DNA from: Sphaerosporella brunnea
Taxonomy: Eukaryota > Ascomycota > Pezizomycetes > Pezizales > Pyronemataceae
Assembly (NCBI GenBank): GCA_008704415.1
Contig: VXIS01000325.1
Coordinates: forward strand, 1 to 54,363
DNA: 54,363 bases
Reading direction: 5' to 3'
Shown piece by piece: positions 1-11,260 of this stretch. The translations under genes were made by a program, and so were the position numbers. Every line of letters starts with the position of its first letter. Within the stretch, counting starts at the first letter, position 1. A model generated the notes under the pieces. That model did no database searches, was not told the DNA's origin, and saw only the letters and a list, made by a program, of their open reading frames with translations.

Positions 1-59
1 TGCAGAGTTTGTCGCAATGTGACGCTGCGATGTCAATTTCTACCAATCATGGCACTACA

Positions 60-700
60 CTCGGAATTCACTCATCACTCGCATCAATCGGCCAAAATTG
101 GCCGACGCCAAGCCGCGCTGGACTATAAATACCGCCCTCTTCCACTTCTCTCCCGCTTCCTTTTCCACCTGTCGCTCTTTTTTCCTTCTACCCCCCCCCC
201 CCCCCTCTTTCTTTACACCCCACCAATCCCTCAGACGCTTATTCAAAGTCTGATGAGTCACGGTCCAAGATCTTGCCCCCCCTCTTGACTGATGATAGTC
301 TTGATAGTGAAGACGTTTGACCCAGATCAAGAAAGTCGCAAGCACATTCTCTCAACACTGCAGTTTCGAGCGGCTATGGAACTGATACAGAGGTTGAGAA
401 CGGGCTTACATGAAAAGGAGGCTATTGTGTATCGTGCATACCTGCATCATCGTGATTCTTCTGACGCTTATCGAAAGCCTGATACACGGTCCAACATCTA
501 CTTCATCTGGAGGGACAATAGTCTTGATGAAAGCGATGGATGACTCTGATTAAGTAAGAGCCAAGCAATTTCGCTCAATGATACAGGATTCTACAGCTAT
601 GAATCTGGCGCCGAGGTTGGAAACGGGATTAGATTTCATCGTATTTTATATCGTGCTGCTAGCTGCTAGCTCTATCCATTCAACAGCAAATCGCTGGTGT
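60..700 (+). repeat. Structured-RNA repeat family, copy 1 (promoter plus two modules)
   Basis: The 14-mer GCCGACGCCAAGCC at 101-114 follows a palindromic GGCCAAAATTGGCC and is 9 bp before TATAAATA (124-131). A pyrimidine-rich leader with a run of about 15 C follows, then module 1 from the CAGAC hairpin at 232 and a diverged module 2 from about 457. In module 2 the third hairpin pairs GATTC (587-591) with GAATC (601-605), where the common form pairs CAGTTTC with GAAACTG. An 83-codon open frame (292-543) runs through module 1 but is probably incidental. The region 700-1000 is a tail shared with copy 14. No known RNA or transposon family is recognised. Transcription is inferred from promoter layout only. 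Confidence 0.8.
101..131 (+). promoter_or_regulatory. Core promoter-like block of the repeat family (14-mer, 9-bp gap, TATA box)
   Basis: This is the type example of a block found 18 times: GCCGACGCCAAGCC, 9 bp, then TATAAATA. Exact or near-exact 14-mers lie at 101, 2137, 10749, 17206, 18573, 19992, 21971, 22719, 23967, 24864 and 25383 on plus, and at 3780, 6678, 10211, 13975, 15474, 16652 and 42381 on minus. The 9-bp gap is kept in diverged subfamilies; the exception at 19992 has a 1-bp gap. The layout resembles a proximal sequence element plus TATA box of small-RNA genes, but no factor is identified. Confidence 0.7.
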
Positions 701-1028
701 CAATGGCCATAATTGACATTTGGCATAGCCACAACCCCGCGTCCTGTCGTTCTACAAGTCAACCTATGAGTCGAGTGTCTGACGTACATTGTCCGAGAAC
801 AGCTACCTCCACAGCAGGCGCTAAACCCCCTCTGTCATCGGCGTGTCGCCCTGGCGAAAGCATTGAGGTTGATAAGCAGCGTTGACATTTATCAGCAATG
901 GTGGTTTATCATCCTTGGGATGTATAGGACACACGAAAACATCCGTTCCTCCTCGCCCGCCCTTTACAGGATAGGATAGTCTGCGTGCCTCATTCCGTGA
1001 CGGCGACCCCAAACAGGCCGGCAAGGTC

Positions 1029-1475
1029 ATGTTATCAAACTGCAGGATCATGCCCCTAATGCTTGGTGAGATGCAGGTTCCCAACAGCCAGCCCGCGCAG
1101 CCGGCTGCGTTGGGCGGAGGTGCGCGGAGGAGGGCTGATCAAAATGCGGTGGTTATACAGGCTGTGCAAATCCAGGGCCGGGTGTTCGTGGTGCACCCTG
1201 ATGGAGACCACATTGACGACAAATACGACCGCCATGATATCAACTACCGCTATGAGTACGAGCAGAGGTTGCGGGCGGCGGATTTGAGCGGCAACCCGAC
1301 GGCACAGACCATCAATCGGTGCATGTATCAAGATATGAGCATTTCTCACCCTGCGTGCTCGCAAATCAGCTACCGTGCCTTGCCTGACTTCTCAGATCGA
1401 CCGGCAGACGGCCGCACATCCGACCTCATGGGTCTCCAGGTCGTAAATGTCGCCGGTCATTACTATGAAGTGTAA
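1029..1475 (+). CDS. Unrecognised open frame, 148 codons, related to an inverted fragment at 23.8 kb
   Basis: The frame is open for 148 codons and has no family I recognise. It is rich in Ala, Arg and Gln near the start and has a charged stretch VHPDGDHIDDKYDR in the middle. It lies downstream of the tail of repeat copy 1. A decayed relative of its first half lies at about 23755-23900 in the opposite orientation: the reverse complement there still shows the segment encoding VHPDGDH and the CAGCCAGCCCGC block. It may be a captured gene fragment or part of a larger repeat. No intron, promoter or start context supports a working gene. Confidence 0.3.
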   Translation: MLSNCRIMPLMLGEMQVPNSQPAQPAALGGGARRRADQNAVVIQAVQIQGRVFVVHPDGDHIDDKYDRHDINYRYEYEQRLRAADLSGNPTAQTINRCMYQDMSISHPACSQISYRALPDFSDRPADGRTSDLMGLQVVNVAGHYYEV

Positions 1476-1850
1476 AGTACAGTTTTCATACCTAGTTCTA
1501 CGAACGTCAGTGGGCGCAGTTGGTGGCGCGGCTATAGCGGATCGTGCCCGGTCCGCGTTCGTGGTATTATGTTCACTGATGATTCATGGATGCCGGCTTT
1601 GAGGAAAGAGCTGAAATTCGGTAGCCGCAGTCCATCAAGTGTAAAGGCAACTGTAATTGGAGCGAATTGATCCGGACAGCACTAAAAGATCTCTTGGCAA
1701 TCTTGCACCTGTATCAGAGTTGATCAGCAAAGTCTAAGGTTACGCTGGCTGGGCAGATTGCCTGGCAGCGGGTCTGTCTGACACTGCGCTCGACGGTACA
1801 TCTCCTTCTTCAAAGATAAATCTTCAACCCAGGCACTCGTGGTATAGGTG
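1476..1850. other. No gene seen
   Basis: This stretch holds only short chance frames and no repeat that I can match elsewhere in the window. Confidence 0.5.
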
Positions 1851-2010
1851 GTTCAGATAAATTGCTTTAACGAATTGAAACGGAGCCGCACATCTTCATG
1901 GTCAAGACTGTCGTCAGTCAAGATGCCTGAACAAGATTTTTCACCGTGTATTATCACCTTGAATATGCGTCTGACCAATGGCAATTCCAAAAGTGTGGTG
2001 TAAAAAAAGA
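1850..2010 (-). repeat. Decayed module of the structured-RNA family
   Basis: On the minus strand the order of blocks matches a module: a CAGACGC-like start near 1970, a TGATAATACACGGT-like block and AGTCTTGACCATGAAGATG. Many substitutions and a lost third hairpin mark it as an old copy. It has no recognisable promoter block. Confidence 0.55.
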
Positions 2011-2104
2011 GGGAGTGATGGTCAAGAGGGGGAGCTGGGAAAAGAGTGATGGGTTGTGGAGGTGCTCTGAACTTTTGTTTTACCTTGTCGCACATCCTGC
2101 ATCA

Positions 2105-2690
2105 CTCCAATCAATGATTATGAAGCGGCGAATTTAGCCGACGCCAAGCCTCGCTGGACTATAAATACAGCCATCTTCCTCTTCTCTCCCGCTTCCCTTC
2201 TCACCTCTCGCTCTTTTTTCTATCTACCCCCCCCCCCCCCCTTCTTTCTTTACACCACCCCAATCCCTCAGACGCTTATTCAAAGTCTGATGAGTCACGG
2301 TCCAAGATCTTGCCCCCCCTCTTGACTGATGATAGTCTTGATGGTGAAGACGTTTGACCCAGATCAAGAAAGTCGCAAGCACATTATCTCAACACTGCAG
2401 TTTCGAGCGGCTATGAAACTGATACAGAGGTTGGGAACGGGCTTACATAAAAAGAAGGCTATTGTGTATCGTGCATACCTGCATCATCGTGATTCTTCAG
2501 ACGCTTAGTGGCAGTCCGATACACGCTCCGCCATCTTGACTGAGAGTCTTCATTGTGAAGCTGTATGGCTCTGATCAAGTAAGAGTCAAGCAATTTGGCT
2601 CAGTACTGCAGGTTTAATGCAGCTGGTATTGAGGTTGGGAACGGGAGTACATTTAAACCTATCTGTGATTGTGCTCACATCTAGTGCTGT
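2105..2690 (+). repeat. Structured-RNA repeat family, copy 2
   Basis: The 14-mer is at 2137-2150 and TATAAATA at 2160-2167, with the standard 9-bp gap. The leader contains a run of about 14 C. Module 1 starts at 2269 and is close to the main consensus; module 2 (from about 2498) is degraded, with the third hairpin no longer pairing. Its upstream flank (CATCACTCCAATCAATGATTAT) resembles that of copy 15 rather than copy 1. Confidence 0.8.
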
Positions 2691-3370
2691 GACGATTGAT
2701 GGTTGCTCTGGTTCATCATGATCACGGCACCGCGTGTCGTAATGGCGACAGAATAGTTTGCCCGCAGAAATGTACATTGGCCCAGATTGTATACCGCCCC
2801 TGCAGCGGACCAAACCCTACAGCCATGGTCACCAAAGCATTGACCTGATGAGCGTTCACCTGGCGGCGGAGTGTCGGAAACATGACACTCTATATCCCCT
2901 AGCCATTCGTCGCGCATCACTGAGCGAGGAAACTGTGCAATGATGTTATGTCACTCTACAAGAAGCAGAGCGACGGATCGAACAATAGTCAAACAGGAGG
3001 TCCGTTCTCAAGAGTTCTTTTAGTGGTTGTCAAGGTTGTGTGGGAATTTCTCGCCCCAGAACGGGCTGCGAGCGGTATTGCTGTTGGTCCATCAGCGCCG
3101 CAATCTCGGACCGCAGTGTTACGAAGTTGTTGCCCAGCGAATTTGAATTGCGGGTCTCGCCGTCTCACGCCCTCATCTGAAGTCTGCTTTCAATCGCAGG
3201 GAGAGGGCACGTTCAAAGCGTGGACACCCTCGCAGCGGGTCACAGAGAGCTCATCCAGCCTTAGAAGATTTCAGCATCGTCCTACGCCGTTGCTGTCGCA
3301 ACACGTCCAGAACAGTCGCTGCCCAACCTGCTGTGGCAACGCGCATATAAACGTCTACCGCCGCCATTGA
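2690..3370. other. Tail of copy 2 and unassigned sequence
   Basis: The part near 2700-2950 has weak similarity to the tail after copy 1 (TACATTG blocks). From 2948 a 140-codon frame is open but shows no domain and no codon or intron support. No gene is called. Confidence 0.4.
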
Positions 3371-3499
3371 AGAAAGCGCGGCTTTTGCCAGGAGCAGCTT
3401 GGTGGTGCGTCCTGCTCCCGCCACCTTTGGGCTTGCGAATGAACAACCTCTATGGTGCTTGCGCAGCAGGAAGCTAACACGATAGACAACAGCCTTCTT

Positions 3500-3840
3500 T
3501 TTATGTAAGCCCGTTCTCAACCTCTGTATCAGTTTCATAGCCGCTCGAAACTGCAGTGTTGAGAGAATGTGCTTGCGACTTTCTTGATCTGGGTCGTACA
3601 TCTTTGCCATCAAGACTATCGTCTGTCGAGATGCACAAGATGTTGGACCGTGTATCATCAGACTTTGAATAAGCGTCTGAGGGATTGGTGTGGTGTAAAG
3701 GGCGGAGGGTGGAAAAAAGAAAGAGATGCAGAAGCAAGCGGGAGAGAAGTGGGGGAGGGCGGTATTTATAGTCCAGCGAGGCTTGGCGTCGGCTAAAATT
3801 GGCCACTTCGTGCGAGTGATGAGTGAACCGCGAGTGTAGT
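3500..3840 (-). repeat. Structured-RNA repeat family, copy 3 (single module)
   Basis: On minus the 14-mer is at 3780-3793 and the TATA box at 3763-3770. One module runs from about 3681 to 3505. Its second hairpin pairs fully: GGTC-CA-ACATCTT with AAGATGT-AC-GACC. It therefore lacks the G-to-C-rich replacement (GGTCCAAGATCTTGCCCCCCC) seen in the most common module type. Only one module is present; sequence beyond 3500 is unrelated. Confidence 0.8.
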
Positions 3841-4637
3841 GCCGTGGTTGGGAAAAATTGACGACAAACTCTGAATCACGCTATGTCACGCTGCTCTACA
3901 TTCGCCTCCGCGAAAACAATTATGGTGGGCGGCACTTTAAATCTGGACCTTCCCTAGCCTCGAGTTATCCGGTTGACGCCCAGTTTATTTGTGTGGAGTC
4001 TTCGTCGGCAGCGGCGCAGCCCGAGTGCGCTCTTGTGAGGAATGAATCCAGTCGCGCGAAACAGTCCCTGATTGATCAAATAAGACCGCGACAAGATGGT
4101 GGAAATTACTCTCATCAGTCATGGGAAGCTTTGAGGGTTTCAGATTCAAGAATAATCGGCTCATGATAGGTGTAGGGGGCGCAGAGTATCTTCCCGGGTC
4201 TCTCTCGCAGCAGGCATTTCTAGAGATGAGGACACCATTGCGCAGTCAGACTGGCCGCCGTCTACGCGCCACCGAAAACGTTCTGATCAGGGGAACAAAA
4301 AGCTAAAAGAAATGTTTTTGCGCGAGGGTTCCTGGGTTCAGGCTCAAAACTGAAGAGTTTTCGGCCCACGAATAACCAAGGTGCAGATGTTAAAGGGCCG
4401 CTGCAGGTTCAGGCATTCCTTAACCTCCAGCTAACCTGGAGCGCCTGGGCTTAAAGCGAGAGCTTTGGTGCAAGCCACGCAACCTTTCGGCACAGATGGT
4501 CGCTGTTGGAGATAGTAAAGCAATATGGGTGCAGGGGCGACTCATGAAGCAAGAAACTCACTAGGTACGATATTGAACCTACTTTTCCCGCCAGCAGGGC
4601 CGTCACCCAAAGCATTTGGAGGAGTCATTGGACGAAG
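3841..4637. other. Upstream flank of copy 3, then no gene seen
   Basis: The first about 70 bases (GAATCACGC, then GCTCTACA, then CGCGAAAACAA) match the flank of copy 7 near 14100-14145, so the duplicated unit reaches well upstream of the promoter. From about 3950 to 4637 there is nothing recognisable. Confidence 0.45.
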
Positions 4638-5366
4638 TTACTGCGTTGGGCTTTCCTTAGTTTTTTTGTCTACAATACCGTAGAATTCCTTCTGTACCGC
4701 GCATTTTGGAGTACCGCGCAACTTTATGATACCGAGTGCCGGTAGGCAGCAACAGGTGAGGCCCGCCAGATAAATCTGAAAAACTGATAATGGAACTTGT
4801 ACAGCAATTTCATCCTCATCATCACGCTCTTTGGCCTCAATCTCCTGTGCCACACCACCCTTTTCATCAAGCAGTGGTAAACGTCGTGGCCAATTATCCT
4901 CCCATAAAAGCACACCCCCGGTCCGGCGCCTGCTTTTCCTCCCATCATCCACCACGCCCGGCTCCTAATGACAATTTAAACCTCCTGCTCCCCGGACCTC
5001 GTTACCACCAATCTCCGTGGCATGATCTGGTAGATCTTTGACCTTCAGAAGGTGATCTCCTGAACCATAAGGATCGAAAGCAATCCCATTCTGCTGAAAC
5101 GGTTTGCGAATGAGGTCTCCTTGCTCATTATGCAGGTTCTTCCATGCGTCAGCAACGCAGCGAGTAACCAAAATGCGACGCTCCTGCACCCGAACATTTG
5201 ACGTACCAGGGAAATCACTCTGCGAATCCTCTTCTATCTTTTCCTCAAGATAGTCGCTGATATATTGCTTCACCGATTTGCTGACATGCGTATCGAGTGA
5301 CTGCAGATGGCCTGTCAGGCCTTCTGCAATAAACGCCGTCGTAGCCTTGCTCTTCAAGAGATTCAC
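4638..5366 (-). pseudogene. DDE_1 (pogo/Tigger-like) transposase fragment, C-terminal part
   Basis: The frame 4965-5366 on minus contains GLTGHLQSLDTHVSKSVKQY, matching the end of the DDE catalytic domain of pogo/Tigger transposases, where the usual form is close to LQPLDxxVNKxxK and its Asp is the third catalytic residue. Further on come CVADAWKNLH and IRKPFQQNGIAFDPYGSGD, the usual region after the catalytic core. A second minus frame (4638-4955) continues with an acidic tail (ERDDEDEIAVQ). The N-terminal HTH domain and the first two catalytic Asp residues are not found, so this is a truncated, frameshifted remnant. The neighbouring minus frame 5429-5719 is Ser-rich and not assignable. Confidence 0.7.
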
Positions 5367-6040
5367 AATGCGCGTTCTCTATTGAATTTGTTGCATAGGT
5401 GCCTGTGGGGGACAGCCCTCTATAGCCTCTACTGCTGGCGGCAGCGGTAGAGAGTTCGTGCACCGGGCACCGACGGGGATTGGTTCGTGGCAGTGACCTC
5501 GGGGCTGTGCCTCTTGGTATCACTCTCCATGCTGCCGCCTCCGGTGCTCAGAGAAAGCTCCCTCTCCATGCTACTGCTAGTAGATCTGGTAGTATGTGCC
5601 TGGGACGCCGAGCCCACAGCGCGGTCAACATACTGTCGGGGTGGACTTGCAAGATGGTCCCGCTGCTCCCGCATTTGATTGAGAATTTTGTAGTCTTCTG
5701 TGCTGACCCCTTCGCTCACAAGTCAGTTTTCCATGCTGTTCAAGATCCTGGAAACATACTGGGCTCTGGGTGTTCAGGTACTTGCGGGGCTTCAGTGTTC
5801 CGTGCGCGATGCAGTCTCGCGGTGCGCCGTTGGTGGACTGCATGAAGTCGGGTTGGCTGTCATTCGGGTCCTACTCTCAGAAAGCATAACCGCCTAGAAA
5901 ACCTGACCGCCCAGCCTTTTGGACACCGCGCGCGCGGAATATAAGGCATTGTACGGTATAGATTAAATGCCTGCTCGATGCGTAATCACAGTCTAACACT
6001 CACGCCGCCGACCGGGTAACTCCTAACTAGCGAAGGTCCA
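5367..6040. other. Unassigned sequence beside the DDE_1 remnant
   Basis: Several overlapping frames exist on both strands (for example 5480-5845 plus and 5429-5719 minus) and neither shows a domain. It may include the lost 5' half of the transposon, but I cannot show it. Confidence 0.35.
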
Positions 6041-6190
6041 TGTTTAAAGTGCAGCGCACCATAACAATCATCTCGATTGCGAATAGAGATTGCTCGAAGA
6101 TGAGCCAGATCACGAAAAATGTAGCATCTAAGGACAGCCGGCCAACACTTTCCCCAATCACTGCATCAGGTTCGCAGCAAGATTCAGTCC
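6040..6190. repeat. Dispersed repeat shared with 14137-14285
   Basis: Blocks ACAATCATCTCGATTG, AATGTAGCATCT and CACTGCATCAGGTT occur in the same order at 14140-14270. In both places the block is close to a copy of the structured-RNA family, copy 4 here and copy 7 there, but in different relative positions. This suggests old segmental rearrangement. Confidence 0.65.
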
Positions 6191-6740
6191 GCCATCTGTC
6201 CCTCGATCAGGATGTTATTGAGCTGTGTATCACCACACGTTTCGGTGAGCGTTTCATGAATCCAGCTGGGGATGGGTATCGTCTGTCGAGATGAAGAAGC
6301 CACTGGACCGCGTATCATCAAACTTTCAATGAGCGTCTGGGGAATCACGATGATGCAGATAAGCACGACACACAATAGCCTTCTTTTTATGTAAGCCCGT
6401 TCTCAACCTCTGTACCAGTTCCATAGCCGCTCGAAACTGCAGTGCTGAGAGAATGTGCTTGCGACTTTCTTGATCTGGGTCAAACGTCTTCACCATCAAG
6501 ACTATCATCAGTCAAGAGGGGGGGCAAGATCTTGGACCGTGACTCATCAGACTTTGAATAAGCGTCTGAGGGATTGTGAGGGTGTAAAGAAAGAGGGGGG
6601 GGTAGATGGAAAAAAGAGCGAGAGGCGAAAAGGGAAGCGGGAGAGAAGTGGAAGAGGCGGTATTTATAGTCCAGCGAGGCTTGGCGTCGGCCAATTTTGG
6701 CCGATTGATGCGAGTGATGTGTGAATTCCGAGTGCTGGGG
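6190..6740 (-). repeat. Structured-RNA repeat family, copy 4
   Basis: On minus the 14-mer is at 6678-6691 and the TATA box at 6661-6668. Module 1 spans about 6565-6390. Module 2 (about 6338-6190) diverges after the first half and resembles module 2 of copy 8, both carrying a CCCAGCTGGATTCAT block. The third hairpin of module 1 has a U-G wobble pair (CAGTTTC against GGAACTG). Confidence 0.8.
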
Positions 6741-7190
6741 GGTTGAATTACATCCCCGTACGGTAGAACTTTGCATTCCGCGCACTCCTCAAATCATCCT
6801 CGCTTCAACCCAATACTATGTTGCCCATACATAGGGCTGACTCCGGTGATGGTGATCCGCTGTTTATGATGTGTAAGGGCGTCACCTTGCGCCACATCTA
6901 TACTCTTACCCAATATACATCACAGGACGTCTTTACCGACTGGTTTGCGAGGCGAGATCGCGAGGCATGTTTCCACCAAGTACTTATGATGCAGGCTCGC
7001 ATTCAGGAGTTTGCCTTTAGTCGCCCACTACTTCTCCGCTCGTGTTCTTCCTTTTCATCCGCCACCATCCCAGAGTGACACTATACATCCGCAGCCGGGC
7101 GGGCGTGATGACCGCCGGCATCAAAACAGCCTCATCTGCGATCGGCATAGGTCTAGTCACGAGGCAAATGACAATACAAATGTAGCAACG
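6741..7190. other. No gene seen
   Basis: A frame at 6818-7078 has no recognisable content. No repeat relation is visible. Confidence 0.4.
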
Positions 7191-7280
7191 GTCCGAGGCA
7201 TCGACAAACGCCAACGCTCTTCCCAACCTCTGCATCCAGTTCCGGGCTGCAGTGCCAAGATGAATTGCTTCGACTCAATG
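7190..7280 (-). repeat. Decayed module end of the structured-RNA family
   Basis: The minus strand reads GGCACTGCAG, CCGGAACTGGATGCAGAGG and TTGGGAA, matching the third hairpin and following block of a module. The rest of the module and any promoter are missing. Confidence 0.55.
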
Positions 7281-9280
7281 TGAGTCGTTCACCATCTCCA
7301 AAGACTATGCATGCAGGCAAGACGCTGGAAGGTGTTCGACTTGTACGTTAATAGACTAGCTTTAGCGTCTGATATGAATCCTGCTGTTGGGATCCAAAGT
7401 TTTTGGTATACTAGCAAGCCAGAGGAAAGGAAAGTTAGGGGGAGGAAGGCGCGTTTTATACGTGGCGGTGGCTTGGCAGGGGGCAAAAATTGTCTTGTGT
7501 TGTTGTCTAAGCATTGCGCGATTACTCGTGTTTCACAAGGCGCGCTAGCAGCGCTTATGGACCACTTCCTACTCATTTTCCTATGATGGAGACCATCACG
7601 ACAACCCTCAGCGGCCCCTGCTTTCGAGACAGTGGCAAACCCCAATCACTTCCACTCTGGTAGCTAGCCAAGTTACGAACATCTGAACTTACTAACCGCG
7701 ATATAGAAAGCCACGAATAGCGTGAATCGAGGGGCTGGACAGTTTTCGGACAAGCTACATGCGCATTTCAACCGAATCATGCCTGAAGTGTTATAACAAA
7801 TCGCCCGAGCCTCACCCAGAGTACGATATCGCGCTGCCCGATTACGCAACCCGGCCACGACACCAACCGCGCTTTCCCTTGCTTGTGTCGATACTGATAC
7901 TCCTTCGCTGCATGCGCATGGACGATGTCAGGCAAGGAATCTTTTCCTCGGCGTTCGATGGGCCCACAGTACAAAGATACCACGTATTGTGGGACTCACA
8001 ATCCCAACGTTGCAGCGTCCTTATCCGACTGCATCAGGTGCGGAGAAAAGGAAGTGCGGACGTGGCTGCACACTGGAAGGTTGGATGAATAATTGACACA
8101 GGCGTGTGCAGGTGTATGGTGCACAGGAATGCAAGGCATGTTCAGCGTATTGTCCTTGGTTTTTAGTGGGAAAAGAATGGTCTACGGAGAAAGACAGCAC
8201 GCCGGGTCTAGGTGGAGCGCACATTCCCATTCCGGCCCCCTAAAATCGACGAAACAACAACAGCACGCACGCGATATTCATGGTACCCAGCAACGTCCGT
8301 CTCGGTTGCCCTACTGCGGCTGCTGTATACTTCCCGTACAAATGCCCTCGTTGTCGAATCCGCTGCCGATAGAGCACGATTGAACCATTGCTCTGCTTCA
8401 TGCGTAAACCCGCCTTGACAGAGTTATCGTTTGGCTACCATGAAGAAGCGTCCCTTTTCTGAAGTATCGGCTGATACCGATGCTGAGCTATCACAGATGC
8501 AGCCATTAACTAACAGCCCAATTGCACGATCCAATGCTGAAGGTGTCCAATCTTCTGAATCCACTGATCTCACAAGCTGGGACTGGGGCACACGGGGGAC
8601 ACACGCCGTTGGGAAAGGCACAGCCGCCGCTTGATGTTGGACAAGGTTTTGCAAAGTCGTGGCGGATCACCGCTAGGTTGTGGTGGTAGCGTGCCTCACA
8701 CTCGAAGTCGACTGTACTGGATGTAGCAAGAGGCTTCAGTCGTTGACAATGGCGCGAAGACCTGCGTCGGTTTCATCCTGGGGTTACTATAGAGAGCAGG
8801 ACCACAAGATATGGTGGCCGCCGTGAGCGTTATTGCAATCCCCACCCGGTTCGTTGATTGCTTCCCACCGATCTCTTCCTAGACTGAGCCACTCCTCCAT
8901 ACACCGGTCGCGATCCGACTCCTTCCAACACTGGCTATCCGAATGGTCAGCGCCAAGCAAAGGATTGGAGCTCGGGGTGAATAGAGAGCGCAAATACCAA
9001 TCACCAAACACCGCAATGTAGCAGCCGTCCATGGTACAAATAAATGCGACGCCAGTGCGCAGGTCCAGATCTAGATTGAGCCAGCAGGGCCGCGATTGAT
9101 TGCTTTTGTACAATGTCCGTTTCGCCGTCACGATTATCGCCAGATGGTGGAAGATGGCCGACTCTGGCGAATCACATATCAAACGGTCGGAGGAATAAAG
9201 CGGTGGTGCACCGCCGAGAGTATTCTGGAAAGCGCAACGAAAGATGGCGGAACGAGCGATACGCCAGAAGTGGGATTTAG
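7281..9280. other. About 2 kb with no gene I can support
   Basis: Open frames of 60 to 131 codons exist on both strands (for example 7289-7645 minus, 7759-8088 plus, 8787-9182 minus). None shows a domain, signal peptide or splice model. The frame at 8787-9182 has an ordered-looking stretch (GVAFICTMDGCYIAVFGDWY) but no support beyond that. Confidence 0.4.
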
Positions 9281-9317
9281 TAGCAGCCCGTTCGCAACCT
9301 CAGCACCAGGTTCATCT

Positions 9318-9735
9318 AGCCCTATATAGAGCAGTGGTGTGGCGTTTTCCGGTGGCGGTTTCTGGAGGCTCAACCAAAGCGAGCGCTACCATTGTGGAGT
9401 GAAGCCGTGGAGGAGCTTTAGCGACAATACTGCGGAGCGGCCACGCTGGTGTACACAGTGCTAGATTTGTCGATAGTGGTGTAATGGAATGGAATTGTAT
9501 TTATCCGTGCCGGTGCTCACGGTGAAGTGAGACGGTCTTGCCTCCTCGACCCCAACCTACTACCTCCTGTCTTTACGTTACTACTTTAACCCACTACCTC
9601 CTCTCATTACTTTACTGCACCGTGTTTCACACACATACGCCCTGACTGCAACGTACATATGACTTTACATTAAGTGGCGCTGTACTAATGACTCCACGCC
9701 GTGTGGTCACCACACGGCTGTTCACTAGTAGCTGC
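9318..9735 (+). repeat. Harbinger-associated repeat, copy 1, with 21-bp palindrome
   Basis: It starts with CTATATAGAGCA, continues with a GTGGAG/GCCGTGGAGGAGC block and ends in a roughly 100-bp conserved segment from CACACATACGCCCTGACTGC. The segment includes the palindrome GCCGTGTGGT (9698-9707), C, ACCACACGGC (9709-9718). Close copies lie at 14690-14995 and 47913-48158. The last sits just after a Harbinger transposase, which suggests a non-autonomous or end-derived fragment. It is joined on its left to the end of a decayed module (AACCTCAGCACCAGGTTCAT). Confidence 0.7.
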
Positions 9736-9739
9736 ATAA

Positions 9740-10280
9740 ACCCTGCAGTGTTGAGATAAAGTGCTCAAGTCTATCACGATCTGGGTCATACATCTTTGTT
9801 CATCAAGACTATTGTCGGTCAAGATGAACAACATGTTGGACCGTGCATCACCAGACTTCAAATGAGCGTCTGAAGAATCACGATGATGCAGGTATGCACG
9901 ATACACGATAGCCTCCTTTTCATGTAAGCCCGTTCCCAACCTCTGTATCAGTTTCATAGCCGCTCGAAACTGCAGTGTTGCGAGAATGTGCTTGCGACTT
10001 TCTTGATCTGGGTCAAACGTCTTCACCATCAAGACTATCATCAGTCAAGAGGGGGGGCAAGATCTTGGACCGTGACTCATCAGACTTTGAATAAGCGTCT
10101 GAGGGATTGGGGGGGTGTAAAGAAAGGAGGGGGGTAGATGGAAAAAAGAACGAGAGGTGAAAAAGGAAGCGGGAGAGAAGAGGAAGAGGGTGGTATTTAT
10201 AGTCCGGCGAGGCTTGGCGTCGGCAAAAATTCGCCGCGTCATGCGAGTGATGAGAGTGATGAGTGAATTGCGAGTGAGCG
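9740..10280 (-). repeat. Structured-RNA repeat family, copy 5
   Basis: On minus the 14-mer is at 10211-10224 and the TATA box at 10194-10201. Module 1 spans about 10100-9928 and module 2 about 9870-9745. Module 2 stops inside its third hairpin, exactly where the palindromic Harbinger-associated repeat begins, so that repeat or a rearrangement has cut it. The upstream region carries CACTCATCACTC and CATCACTCGCATG, as in copies 1, 3 and 7. Confidence 0.8.
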
Positions 10281-10711
10281 GGGTTGGTGGCTACGACTGA
10301 TAGACAAATTGGTCAAGTGAATTGTCACTCCGACCATGGATTGGACCAATGCCTCCCACCTTGAGGTCCCAGCTTTCTGCATTTTGATGGCGCTCCGCGG
10401 AGCAAGCGTTGTTGATGTGACGTACATTCTCACAGAACTTCCTCCGCCCCGAGAGGTGTTGAAACTTGAAACCCCTCTGTGACTCGCGCGTGGTGCTGCA
10501 GAAAGAATTGATAGTGTGAATTCTCTTGCAGGCGCAGTTTCCGACACATGATCCGCCTCGATACCCATGATCCCCATCACTCTGTCCTCACAGGGCCTCT
10601 TCGCTTCAGTCACCGAGCATCATTCATTTGACGGCTACCTGAGAAAGGGCAGAAAGGTAATGTGCCTTGCGCCCGGCGCTTATACCCTGCAAGGTAAAGT
10701 AAACGCTCAGA
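10281..10711. other. Spacer between divergent copies 5 and 6
   Basis: The promoters of copies 5 (minus) and 6 (plus) face away from each other across about 500 bp. No gene is recognised. The right part (GTGCCTTGCGCCCGG then GTAAAGTAAACG) has weak relatives upstream of copies 8, 12 and 18. Confidence 0.4.
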
Positions 10712-11260
10712 GTGCCGCGCGTCACTCAGTTTACGTCGGCCAAATTTGGCCGACGCCAAGCCTCGCTGGACTATAAATACCACCTTTTCCACTTCTCTCC
10801 CGCTTCCTTTTTCACCTCTCGTTCTTTTTTCCATCTACCCCCCTCCTTTCTTTACACCCCCCCAATCCCTCAGACGCTTATTCAAAGTCTGATGAGTCAC
10901 GGTCCAAGATCTTGCCCCCCCCTCTTGACTGATGATAGTCTTGATGGTGAAGACGTTTGACCCAGATCAAGAAAGTCGCAAGCACATTATCTCAACACTG
11001 CAGTTTCGAGCGGCTATGGAACTGATACAGAGGTTGAGAACGGGCTTACATGAAAAGGAGGCTGTGTGTCGTGCGTACCTGCACCATCGCGATTCTTCAG
11101 ACGCTGATGATATACGATCCAACATCTCAACTCCTAATCGTCTTGATGACAAAGATGCTCGATCCAGATCAAGTCATAGTGAAGCTATTGATCTTAACAC
11201 TGCAGGTGTCATGCAGCTACAAACTAAATATAAAGATTGGGAACGGGCTTATATCTGAGC
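10712..11260 (+). repeat. Structured-RNA repeat family, copy 6
   Basis: The 14-mer is at 10749-10762, next to a palindromic GGCCAAATTTGGCC, and TATAAATA is at 10772-10779. Module 1 starts near 10871 and matches the main type. Module 2 starts near 11098 and is informative: its second hairpin has GATC (11116-11119) against GATC (11161-11164), where others have GGTC against GACC. This is a paired change that keeps the stem. The inner stem CATCT/AGATG is also kept. Confidence 0.85.

Noticed and set aside
230..400. CTGATGA followed later by GAAA in every module suggested a hammerhead ribozyme.
   Set aside because: The GAAA is not placed directly after a stem II that starts at CTGATGA, and no cleavage triplet with a matching stem I fits. 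The CAGAC/GTCTG stem competes with the needed pairing.
230..420. TGATGA and CTGA motifs suggested box C/D small nucleolar RNAs.
   Set aside because: The first base of the C box is C, not a purine, no terminal stem joins C and D boxes, and spacing to the CTGA motifs is not constant.
292..543. A protein family read through the modules (start MIVLMVKTFDPDQ).
   Set aside because: Frames shift between modules, main-type modules have a stop before the Met, some copies have a TGA in the middle (hairpin 3 in copies 7 and 14), and paired changes in hairpins alter amino acids freely.
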